Virus record (IMG/VR): IMGVR_UViG_3300018424_000015
Location: 1-64,000 of that record
Strand: one strand, 5' to 3'
Source of the DNA: a virus
DNA length: 64,000 bases
Part shown: one piece after another, positions 31,140 through 39,700 of the stretch
Numbering within the stretch: position 1 is the stretch's first letter
How the letters are laid out: each line of letters begins with the position of its first letter
The notes under the pieces: generated by a model
Databases searched by the model: none
What the model was told of the DNA's origin: nothing
Seen by the model: only the letters and a program-made list of their open reading frames with translations
Program-made: the position numbers and the translations under genes

Positions 31140-32762
31140 CTACTCACTATCGTATTCGTCTTTTCCGCCATATATATTTTCTTTTAGGTACTCATAATGT
31201 GTTGGTAACTGAGCAATATAATCTGTTATGAATTGTTTATATTCTTCATGTCTGCGTCTAGTATAACCAATTTGTTCTTCGCGAAGTTCTTGGTCCATTC
31301 TATCGCCTGTATTATAAACTAGTTCTGGAGTTCCCATTGGTCTAATTCCCATACCTGCGGCAATAAACATATTACCGGTATAATCTAATACATAAGAACT
31401 ATTACCCATAATTGCATCCATCATATGAGAATACTGTGTGTGTCGAAGTAAATACTCTCCTTGCATCTCAGGATCATAATCATTTATTTCTGTACACCAA
31501 TTCCAGTAAGGTGTATCTTGACGCATACTCCATGCATAGTGTTGTGACACAAAATCTCTAAACTTAGTAACATCGTAATCACAAGCCATATTAAAGCCTT
31601 CTCTTTCCATACGTGTTACATAACCTTCTCTTCTGTTTAATGCTTCAACTAGTTTAACAATGTTTTCGTGTGTTGTCAATAACCCAGTAGACTCAAGAGG
31701 TTCTACAAAGCCATAACTTAATCCAACACCAACAACATTTCCTTTCCATGCTCTATGACGTTTACCGTGTTTAATTTTAATCATAAAAGGTTCAGCATTT
31801 TCAGCAACTTCAGGACTATGATATTTTGCAAGGTAATCTATAAATTCTTTTTTAGCATCTTCTTCTGTTGTGAATCTAGTAGAGAAAACATAACCAGTTC
31901 CTATTCTATTCCACAATGGTATTGTCCAAACCCAGCCATTATCTAATGCATGACAATCAGTAACATTATGCATTTGTGTTTTTCTGTCCGTATAAGGAAT
32001 TCTAACTGCCCATGCTCTATCGTTTGCTAGATGTTTGTTGAAAGGAATAAAGTGAGATCCCATCCAATTTTCTAACATTATAGATCTAAATCCAGTACAG
32101 TCAATCCATAGATCTGATTCTAATATAGTTCCATCTTCGCAAAACACTTGTTGAATATATGTATGTGTGTTATCTTTTTTGTGAGAATGAATATCTGCTT
32201 TAATGTGTTTAACGCCATTTGGCAAAGCAATATTATCTCTTAGATATTGACCAAACAAACTAGCATCCATATGATATGCTGTGTCGTACTTAAAATCAAA
32301 ATGTCTAATAATTTTATCTTCATTTCTAGTTTGTTTATTATACTTTGCTAGTAGTGTATTACCAGTAGCAAAGAATTCAGCGAAAGATTCAGGACCAAAT
32401 TCTTTAGGATAAAGTGCAGAAAGATAAATCCAATCACTGATTCCATTAGGTTTATCTGTAAAGTCTAAGCCGTTACTAAAAGGATATTCAAAAAATGTAC
32501 CGTCTTTTTCTCTAAAGTTTGTAAATCTAATAGAATTTTTGTATGTAGCATTACAAGCTGCCATCCAATCTTCATCTTTTAAATCTAATAAGCGTAAAAA
32601 TTTATTAATGTGTCCAAGTGTGCTTTCTCCGACACCTACTGGCCCTACGAACGGAGATTCTACCAGTGTTATATCTAGATGTGGGCAAAGTTTTGAAAGT
32701 GCTGCCGCTGTCATCCAACCACTAGATCCGCCGCCTACAATGGTAACTGTTTTATATTTCAT
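31140..32762 (-). CDS. Flavin-dependent tryptophan-halogenase-type enzyme 4
   Basis: 540 residues, the most canonical of the four. VGGGSSGWMTAAAL (9-22), GVGESTLGHI (43-52), catalytic K75 in ATYKNSIRF, GWVWTIPLWNRIGTGYVF, FVEPLESTGLL with Glu. The C-terminal region (about 430-540) is longer than in the others. A related enzyme, VirX1 of cyanophage Syn10, is an experimentally shown viral halogenase. First gene of the 13-gene minus-strand operon, with AAGGAT ribosome site and upstream CTAAATA. Confidence 0.92.
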   Translation of the reverse strand: MKYKTVTIVGGGSSGWMTAAALSKLCPHLDITLVESPFVGPVGVGESTLGHINKFLRLLDLKDEDWMAACNATYKNSIRFTNFREKDGTFFEYPFSNGLDFTDKPNGISDWIYLSALYPKEFGPESFAEFFATGNTLLAKYNKQTRNEDKIIRHFDFKYDTAYHMDASLFGQYLRDNIALPNGVKHIKADIHSHKKDNTHTYIQQVFCEDGTILESDLWIDCTGFRSIMLENWMGSHFIPFNKHLANDRAWAVRIPYTDRKTQMHNVTDCHALDNGWVWTIPLWNRIGTGYVFSTRFTTEEDAKKEFIDYLAKYHSPEVAENAEPFMIKIKHGKRHRAWKGNVVGVGLSYGFVEPLESTGLLTTHENIVKLVEALNRREGYVTRMEREGFNMACDYDVTKFRDFVSQHYAWSMRQDTPYWNWCTEINDYDPEMQGEYLLRHTQYSHMMDAIMGNSSYVLDYTGNMFIAAGMGIRPMGTPELVYNTGDRMDQELREEQIGYTRRRHEEYKQFITDYIAQLPTHYEYLKENIYGGKDEYDSE

Positions 32763-32789
32763 ATTATATCCTTTATTAAGTACGTATAT

Positions 32790-32796
32790 TATTTAG
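32790..32796 (-). promoter_or_regulatory. Late promoter motif CTAAATA for minus-strand island operon
   Basis: CTAAATA 27 bases before the halogenase 4 start at 32762, with AAGGAT between. It follows a terminator (32821-32851). It is the only late motif I see ahead of the 13 overlapping genes from 32762 to 23829. Confidence 0.6.
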
Positions 32797-32820
32797 CTGA
32801 AGTTTTATGGTGTGATCAGT

Positions 32821-32851
32821 AAAAAAGGCACTTAAAGAAAGTGCCTTTTTA
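32821..32851 (-). terminator. Rho-independent terminator after 32872-33372 gene
   Basis: Stem GGCACTT (32827-32833) with AAGTGCC (32839-32845), five-base loop, A run before and T run after. It separates the fibre-side gene from the halogenase operon and could act in both directions. Confidence 0.9.
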
Positions 32852-32871
32852 CCGTAATAGGGAGTGAGTAA

Positions 32872-33372
32872 TTACTGTTGGTTGCCCCACCAACCTCTGT
32901 AGCGTCTCCATGCTGGAATTTCCGGAGTACCTGGCATATTTGCTTTATCTACACTAGGTTCTTCGACAGCAGCTTTCGCTTGTAATTCTTCAAGTGTCAT
33001 TGGTGGTTCTGGTGGTAGTGGTTTATCAATTAGAGCTTTTACATTTGTAATGTGTGTAGCCCAAGGACCATTAATCGAAATGGTTCCTGTTGCTTTTAGC
33101 TCGTCATAAATCATACCTAATTGAGCGCCAACTTCACCGTATGCAACTTTTCTTGCTACTTCGTTAGCATTTGGTGAATAAGGCATATCTCTTTCAACCC
33201 AAATCATCTCTTGTCTAGACGGAGACCATTCTAATGTCCAATCTAGTGTGATTTCATCAGGTGCATCAACCCATTGCATATTCGCATCTGGGCCGTTGTA
33301 AATCTCATACTCTTCGCCGGGGTTTCTAATTTCGGATACCCAGCCTTGATAACCGATAAGTGCTTTTTTCAT
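32872..33372 (-). CDS. Conserved marine T4-like phage protein, tail-associated by context
   Basis: 166 residues. MKKALIGYQGWVSEIRNPGEEYEIY, then MQWVDAPDEITLDWTLEWS, VARKVAYGEVGAQLGMIYDEL and GPWATHITNVKALI; Pro/Glu-rich linker; WRRYRGWWGNQQ at the end. The AYGEVGAQLGMIYDEL block is familiar from cyanophage structural-region proteins (memory). Its ATG is five bases after ATAAATA. It ends a unit before a strong terminator, next to glycine-rich adhesins. A fibre or chaperone role is only inferred. Confidence 0.6.
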   Translation of the reverse strand: MKKALIGYQGWVSEIRNPGEEYEIYNGPDANMQWVDAPDEITLDWTLEWSPSRQEMIWVERDMPYSPNANEVARKVAYGEVGAQLGMIYDELKATGTISINGPWATHITNVKALIDKPLPPEPPMTLEELQAKAAVEEPSVDKANMPGTPEIPAWRRYRGWWGNQQ

Positions 33373-33376
33373 AATG

Positions 33377-34231
33377 TTATTTATACTCCTCTATTACGCA
33401 AAGTCCTGGTCTTCCATTTGAACCGCGGTGTCCATGGAAGTATCCACCTGTTCCTCCTGTACCTGGAGCAGAGTGTCCTTGATGGTTGTGAGCAAAGTGT
33501 CCTCCCTGTGGGTGACCGGAAGGTGCTGCACCTCCAAAATATGTTGTTCCGCCTGGTCCAAAACTATCGTGATGGGCGCCGCCACCACCTTGGTGAATAT
33601 TTAAATTTCCTCCACCGGCACTGCCGCTTACGCCGCCCGAGTGGTTGTTCTGTCTATTAGCACCGTGGCCGCCTTGAGCGGACATATATGGTCCAAAACT
33701 AGAACCGCCGCCATTGCCAGCTCTACCGTTATAGTAAGTTCCGCTGGATTCTCCTGAAATACTTACTGATACTGAACCGATGCTTGTTACATCCATAATT
33801 CTTTCTGAGTATCCACCAGCACCACCTGATTCTCCGTGACCTGATCCGCCACCTCCACCAGCAACTAGTTTAACTCTAATATATCTTACACCAGATGGTC
33901 TATTCCAAGTGCCACTACCTGTAAACACTTGCATTCCACTAAAACCAACTTGTGCATATTCTAGTGCATTGTTAGCAGAGTTAGTTCTTAAAACTGTGTT
34001 ATTTCCGCCAACACTTGTAAGTCCTGTACCACCTTTTGTTACCGGAATAGTACCTGTTACAACAGATGAGCCTAAATTTACTGCATTATTTGCTAGTTTA
34101 CCAGCTGTAACTGCTGTGCCTGCAACATCGTCAGCAACAATACTAGTATTTGCAATTTTTCCTGTCTGAATAGTACCGTCGACAAACGATACCCCAGTTA
34201 GTTGTTTTAGTGTTTGATAATTAAATGCCAT
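33377..34231 (-). CDS. Glycine-rich adhesin-like protein, copy A
   Basis: 284 residues. MAFNYQTLKQLTGVSF N-terminus, beta region with VTKGGTGLTS, then MQVFTGSGTWNRPSGVRYIRVKL (about 100-122), followed by a Gly/Ser/His-rich half with poly-Gly runs, HGANRQN, HPQGGHFAHNHQGHS and a closing RGSNGRPGLCVIEEY. Long Gly-rich segments with little other content suggest polyglycine-type adhesin tips, as in gp38 of T2-like phages. Paralogous with copies B and C. SD AGTAGGA and an ATAAATA motif upstream. Receptor unknown. Confidence 0.7.
   Translation of the reverse strand: MAFNYQTLKQLTGVSFVDGTIQTGKIANTSIVADDVAGTAVTAGKLANNAVNLGSSVVTGTIPVTKGGTGLTSVGGNNTVLRTNSANNALEYAQVGFSGMQVFTGSGTWNRPSGVRYIRVKLVAGGGGGSGHGESGGAGGYSERIMDVTSIGSVSVSISGESSGTYYNGRAGNGGGSSFGPYMSAQGGHGANRQNNHSGGVSGSAGGGNLNIHQGGGGAHHDSFGPGGTTYFGGAAPSGHPQGGHFAHNHQGHSAPGTGGTGGYFHGHRGSNGRPGLCVIEEYK
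33378..33384 (-). promoter_or_regulatory. Late promoter motif ATAAATA
   Basis: ATAAATA, then ACATT and the ATG at 33372. Same five-base spacing as the other leaderless candidates; it overlaps the end of the adjacent adhesin gene. Confidence 0.6.
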
Positions 34232-34247
34232 CTTTATTTCCTACTCA

Positions 34248-34254
34248 TATTTAT
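34248..34254 (-). promoter_or_regulatory. Late-like motif ATAAATA
   Basis: ATAAATA overlapping the stop region of copy B, 16 bases before the copy A start, with an AGGA ribosome site between. Confidence 0.45.
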
Positions 34255-35111
34255 TAATAGAACTCGGTAATAACTACCAAACCAGGACGTCCATTTGAAC
34301 CTCTATGTCCACTAAAGTATCCTGATGTTCCACCAGTTCCTGGTGCTGAATGTCCTTGGTGATTGTGAGCAAAGTGTCCACCTTGTGGGTGTCCTGCTGG
34401 TGCTGGGCCTCCCCAAAAACTCGATCCGCCCATTCCTGACGAACGTTGTTCGTGACTACCACCTGCACCACAGTAAATATTTAAATTTCCACCTGATCCT
34501 ACGCCAGGTAATCCACCATTATGCTGGTTGTGTCTATTGGCACCATGACCGCCACTTGCAGAGCAGTAAGGTCCAAAACTAGAACCTCCGCCATTTCCGC
34601 CTGCGTTAGAATAATATGTTCCGCCACTTTCTCCTGATACACCAACTGATACTGAACTTACACCAGTTACATCAACAATTTCTTCTGAGTATCCTCCAGC
34701 AGCGCCTGACTCTCCGTGGCCTGAACCACCTCCGCCACCGCCTTGTACTTGTACATAAACATAACGTACACCTGCTGGTTTGTTCCAAGTGCCGCTACCT
34801 GTAAAAACTGTCATTCCTCTAATACCAATTGGTTGGAATGTTAATCCGTTATTTGAACTGTTTACTGTTAAACCTCTATAAGCACCTGCAAAACTTGTAA
34901 TTCCAGTACCACCTTTAGTTGTTCCTAGTGATCCTGATGTTGTTGAACTTCCTAGGTTAACAGCACCTGTTCCTAATTCTGTTCCTGTGATTGTATTATC
35001 AGCAAGTTGAGCAGTATCAATAGCACCAGTAGCAAAGTCACCGCTATTAACAGTTAAGTCTAATAACGATTCGTTTGTTAATTTTTTAAGTGTTTGATAA
35101 TTAAATGCCAT
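34254..35111 (-). CDS. Glycine-rich adhesin-like protein, copy B
   Basis: 285 residues. Same plan as copy A: MAFNYQTLKKLTNES start, TTKGGTGITSFAG, MTVFTGSGTWNKPAGVRYVYVQVQ, then Gly-rich half with SGHGESGAAGGYSEE, GGHGANRHNQHNGG, HPQGGHFAHNHQGHS and RGSNGRPGLVVITEFY. Differences concentrate in the middle of the Gly-rich half (residues about 195-235), the likely binding loops. Strong GGAGC ribosome site. Confidence 0.7.
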   Translation of the reverse strand: MAFNYQTLKKLTNESLLDLTVNSGDFATGAIDTAQLADNTITGTELGTGAVNLGSSTTSGSLGTTKGGTGITSFAGAYRGLTVNSSNNGLTFQPIGIRGMTVFTGSGTWNKPAGVRYVYVQVQGGGGGGSGHGESGAAGGYSEEIVDVTGVSSVSVGVSGESGGTYYSNAGGNGGGSSFGPYCSASGGHGANRHNQHNGGLPGVGSGGNLNIYCGAGGSHEQRSSGMGGSSFWGGPAPAGHPQGGHFAHNHQGHSAPGTGGTSGYFSGHRGSNGRPGLVVITEFY

Positions 35112-35124
35112 CTATTTCTTGCTC

Positions 35125-35976
35125 CTAATAATAATTTGTTACTACAACCATACCTGGTCTTCCGTCTGAACCTCTATGTCCGTGGAAGTGTGCGCCTGCA
35201 CCACCTGTACCTTGTGTACAATGGTTTTGGTGATTGTGAGCAAAGTGTCCACCTTGTGGGTGATTTCCAGGTGCGCCTCCACCAAAGAACGTATTAGCAC
35301 AACTCTGAGCACTTCTTGCGTGATGACTAAATCCGCCGCCTTGGTGAATATTTAAGTTACCGCCGCCTGCGCCACCACTAACACCACCTGAGTGTTGATT
35401 TTGTCTATTAGCACCATGTCCTCCTTGTGCAGAAAGATATGGTCCAAATGATGATGTATTACCATTACCGCCTCGGTTAGCGTAGTATGTTCCGCCACCT
35501 CCGCCGCCAATGCTAATACCTACTGAACTAATTCCAGTAACGTCTAAGAATCTTTCACCGTAGCCACCGGCTCCGCCACCTTCTCCGTGACCTGATCCAC
35601 CACCACCGCCACCTTGTACTTGTACCTTAATGTATCGTACACCGGATGGTCTGCTCCATGTACCGTTACCTGTCCAAACTTGTATACTAGCAACACCATG
35701 ATTATCTGTTGTTAAGCCACTTCCAGTACTTCTTACAATTCTGTAAGCACCGCTAGTACTAGTTAAACCAGTACCACCTTGTGCAACACCAGCTGTGCCT
35801 GTAACTTTTGCTCCGCCTAAATCAACAGAGCTAGGAGCCATCTTTGCAGCTGAAATTTCACCTGCACCGATTTTTCCTGCTGTAACTTGCAAGTTACCAA
35901 TATCTTGAGAAGCTATTGTACCGTCAACAATTGCCTGGTTAGATATCTTCTTAAGTGACTGATAATCAAATGCCAT
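35125..35976 (-). CDS. Glycine-rich adhesin-like protein, copy C
   Basis: 283 residues. MAFDYQSLKKISNQA start, VAQGGTGLTSTSGAYR, IQVWTGNGTWSRPSGVRYIKVQVQ, then the Gly-rich half ending RGSDGRPGMVVVTNYY. Shares HGANRQNQHSGG and HPQGGHFAHNHQNH with the others but carries a distinct ARSAQSCANTFFGGG loop with Cys. The first of the three tandem copies in the direction of transcription; AAGGAG site before the ATG. Confidence 0.7.
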   Translation of the reverse strand: MAFDYQSLKKISNQAIVDGTIASQDIGNLQVTAGKIGAGEISAAKMAPSSVDLGGAKVTGTAGVAQGGTGLTSTSGAYRIVRSTGSGLTTDNHGVASIQVWTGNGTWSRPSGVRYIKVQVQGGGGGGSGHGEGGGAGGYGERFLDVTGISSVGISIGGGGGGTYYANRGGNGNTSSFGPYLSAQGGHGANRQNQHSGGVSGGAGGGNLNIHQGGGFSHHARSAQSCANTFFGGGAPGNHPQGGHFAHNHQNHCTQGTGGAGAHFHGHRGSDGRPGMVVVTNYY

Positions 35977-35987
35977 CTAATAACTCC

Positions 35988-36440
35988 TTAAATGTTCTCT
36001 ATTAACCAACCTTCTGTAGCAGTTGAATACACTAATTTAAATGCTGCGCCTTCTGTAGTAACTGTCATTGCATCAGAGGTTCTCATAATAGGATTACCAT
36101 TGTTTGCAATTGTCAATGTATTTGTATCAAATGTTCCTTTTAAGTCAAAAATCTGAATAATTTCACCAGTTGAAGGAGAAGCAGGTAATGTTAATGTAAT
36201 TGGACCACCACTGGTATCTACCCAATAAGCAGTTCCAGATACTGCTGCTGTACTGGAGGTAATAGCTACTCTATTCAATCCGCCGACTGGTAACCAAGCA
36301 GTTCCGTTATAGAACTCTAAATGATTACTATCGGTGTTATAATATTGAACACCAGCGTTAACTGTAGCGGGCCTTTCTGCTGTCGAGCCCATCAACATTC
36401 TTGGCTGTATTTCAATACCGTTATTAACTACTCTTCCCAT
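35988..36440 (-). CDS. Small fibre-type structural protein
   Basis: 150 residues. MGRVVNNGIEIQPRMLMGSTAERPATVNAGVQYYN followed by the module HLEFYNGTAWLPVGG, and a beta domain GPITLTLPASPSTGEIIQIFDL. The ERP-x-G-x-x-Y-N-T-D-x-x-x-x-E-x-Y-N-G-x-W module recurs in many phage fibres. GGGAGA ribosome site. Probably a fibre or baseplate decoration protein. Confidence 0.6.
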   Translation of the reverse strand: MGRVVNNGIEIQPRMLMGSTAERPATVNAGVQYYNTDSNHLEFYNGTAWLPVGGLNRVAITSSTAAVSGTAYWVDTSGGPITLTLPASPSTGEIIQIFDLKGTFDTNTLTIANNGNPIMRTSDAMTVTTEGAAFKLVYSTATEGWLIENI

Positions 36441-36454
36441 AGTATTATCTCCCG

Positions 36455-36775
36455 TTACGCTGTAGCAGTTTCAATACCAAACACTACCGCTGAAACGTTA
36501 ATCGCATTTGATCTGACCACAATTTTCTTACCAGCATCTAACACGATACCTGTTCTTTCTAGAACACCGTTTGCTGAAATCAGTGAATCATATTCAATGT
36601 ATTCTGCATCAGTTGGTGTGTCCGCAGCCGCAGCAGCTACTCTAATTTCACTTGCCGTTCCGCCTCTGTTACACACCGATACTGTTACTACAGCAAATGT
36701 ATCAGCAGGGACGGTATATAGAGTAGTGAGTGTGGCTGCACTTAAATCACCTGACCCTAATATTCCTGTTGCCAT
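36455..36775 (-). CDS. Small beta-sandwich virion protein
   Basis: 106 residues, beta-rich: ATLTTLYTVPADTFAVVTVSVCNRGG, VLERTGIVLDAGKKIVVRSNA. The pattern (threshold strand, V-x-V-x-N/C, then E-R-x-x-L-x-A-G) resembles the proteins at 50357 and 53813, suggesting a paralogous family of small decoration or fibre-cap proteins. SD GGAGATA. Function inferred only. Confidence 0.6.
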   Translation of the reverse strand: MATGILGSGDLSAATLTTLYTVPADTFAVVTVSVCNRGGTASEIRVAAAAADTPTDAEYIEYDSLISANGVLERTGIVLDAGKKIVVRSNAINVSAVVFGIETATA

Positions 36776-36794
36776 TTTATTATATCTCCATTTA

Positions 36795-39700
36795 TTAGTT
36801 TAAGAAGTAACTCCAAGCCAACGGATAACCATCCACTGAGCCTTTGAAGTTCATATTAGCATTAATACTTATCGCCGCGCCTGTCGTTGTTGTAATTTGT
36901 GTTCCAGCAATGTAAATGAAACCTGCTGTAACACTGTTAACGTTCAACGATGCACCACCGCCACCAATTTGTGAACTAATGTATGCTTTAATAGCACGTT
37001 GAGTAGGTACAACGCTATCGCTATCCGCTGTAAAGAATGGGTCTGTACTAAACTCTTCAATACTTGCAGATCCTCCACCTAGTGTAACTTCACCAAGTGT
37101 AAGTTCTTGTAGTCCTGCAATGTTAAATGCATCAGCATTCAATGTTGCAACACCAGTACTCTGTTCAACGTTAAACAATCCGCCAACTCTAAAGTTACCG
37201 TCTTGGTCTGTTGAAGTAAAGAATACTCTACCACCGTTTCTTTCTCTAGTTTCTTGTGCAGGAATCGGATCTTGTGTTGGTGCATTAGGATAGTTTGTTT
37301 CTGCAAAACTACCTGTACCAATATCTAAGAAGTCATGTCCTGTCAATCTAACCTGTGAGTATCTAATTCTAGTTGTTACAGTTGTTCCGTGAGTTGGAAC
37401 ATTGTACAACTTCATTTCAGGTGAAACTTGGAAGAAACAAGTGTAAGATCCATTGTCATTACCTAGCAATGTGTAGATGTTAACTAGTTTGAATGTTTCG
37501 CCTGGTAGGTGTCCAAACACAACGTTTGATCCTGCTACCGGAACTTCTGTTAGTCTTCTAACAGCAATAAACGAACCACTCTGATAGTAATCTGCATAAC
37601 CATCCCCTGTACCATTAATTAGATCAGCGGATGCAGAAACATATCCAGTTCCTCTACTTGTAAATGTTGGTGTAGCAAGTGTTCCTGCCGAAGCAATTCT
37701 AACATCTGCTGGTACAGCGTAGATTTCGCTTGGATCAGTAATTGTCATTGTTGGAGCACTTGTGTAACCACTGCCTGGTTCAACAATAGTAATCTTAAAG
37801 ATCTTATTCTCTGCAACGTATGCTCTACCTTTAGCAGTAGCACCTGTGTAAATTGCAATTTGCTGATCACTACCTGCATCGCCAACAATTACACTAAACA
37901 CACCGCGTCTAGTTTTGTTAACACCAAATGCAATTGCAATACCACCACTACTTGAGCTTATTTCACCGTCACCGTATCCTGTCCATGTCCAGTTAATACC
38001 GTCTTGTGAATGTGCAACATAGTCATATCCGTTAACAGCAGCGTTGTATGCTGTTGCCATAAACAGACCTTGACCATATTCAACTTTTTGTATGCCTGCA
38101 GGTGTAGTTGAGTCAGGTGAACCAATTGTCATTGCTGACCATGTAGCACCGTCTAAACTAAATGCTGCGTTATCGCTGTCTGTAGCTGTTGCAACAAACT
38201 TACCATTACCCCAAGCAACACTGCTCCAGTTTGAACTTGCTGGAAGTGAAACGTCTGTCCAATTTTCGCCACCATCAGATGACCATGCAGCAGTTGTACT
38301 ACCGGCTTTAACAGCTACAAGTCTGCCACGTCTTGCTGTGATTGCAGTAAATCCTGTGCTGTTTAATGTACCTGTAACGTCCCAAACTATACCATCTAGT
38401 GAAATAGCAACTGTTGTGCTGTTACTTGCAATAGCAATAAAGCGTCCGTTGTCATAAGTAACTCCGCACCAATCAGCACTTGCTGGTAATGCTGAAGCTA
38501 CCCAAGTAACACCGTTATCTGAGTATGCAGCACTTGTTCCACTGTCTGCAACTGCAACAAATCTTCCTTGTTTTGCAAGTGTTGATCCGTCTTCAATTAA
38601 GCCGTGTGCAACAGCAGTCCAGTTAGATGTTGAAGGCATTGTGTTTGCTACCCAGTTAGTGCCGTCCATTGAGTAAGCACCTGCATTTGCAGCGGTTTTA
38701 ACTGCTACAAATACACCTGGTTGTCCGTAACCCTCTTCGTCATATACTAATACTGCACCATTACTATCTACTGATGTAATTGTTATTGTTAAATCGTGTG
38801 TTCCGTCAGTACCACCAAGTGCAGAACCTAGTACCGTAACGTTTTCAAGTCTTGCATAATTTGCACCGCCACTTACTAGTGTAGTTTTATATTTCCAACC
38901 ATTCTTGGTTACAGTAATACTTAAACCACTTCCTGATCCGCCTGATGGACTTACAACATAAACTCCTGTTGTTTCACCAAATGCTGAATCTTTCCAAGTA
39001 CCTGTAGTTGGAAGTGTTTGTAGTGAACTTCCAAAGCCTGGGCTTGTAAATTGAACTCTTGGTTGAACAACATATGTTGATGAAGCATCAGGTGAAGCAA
39101 TAGTAGTTCCTGCAACTACGTGATCCCATCCTGACCCACCTGTTGATTCTTTTGTAACTGTAGCAATCTTAGTACCTGCGTTGTATGTTGCAATAACACC
39201 GTATTGTCCAACACCTGTACCACCGGTTACATAAACTACCATGCCTACATATGCTGAACTTGTTTCAGCATCAGTAGCTGCAAGTGTAATACTTGTTGAA
39301 GTACCACCCTGTGCAGTGTTAGCGTTTGAAACATAACCAAAGCCACCGAAGTTTCCTGCTGCTTCTGGAGCATCAGTACTATCGTCAACTAGATCTTTTA
39401 AGAATACTTGATGTACAGCACCGTTTCTAAATTCATCATTGTATGATGATGCACCAGTACCTGCGCCTGAAATTAATGTATCAACTTCAGTGTATTCTTG
39501 ACCTGCGTTTTCATATTCAAAGTTGTAAACTTGTTGAGCACCGTCGGTGTTTACTTCGGAGATAATAGCTTCGAACTGGAACTTATTATCAACAATCGCA
39601 GTGTTTGGAGTTTCAGTTGAATCAAATCCTTCTGCTACTGAACCAAAGTCACCGTATGAGTTGTTACCGTTTGTACCTCTAATTCTACCACCGTCTGTTG

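Noticed and set aside
32821-32851. Regulatory RNA rather than terminator
   Set aside because: A 7-bp stem with a five-base loop and flanking A and T runs fits a bidirectional terminator; nothing further to suggest an RNA gene.
35494-35793. Open frames opposite or beside the Gly-rich adhesin genes
   Set aside because: GGT/GGA repeat composition leaves alternative frames open by chance; products are His/Leu-rich, without start signals.
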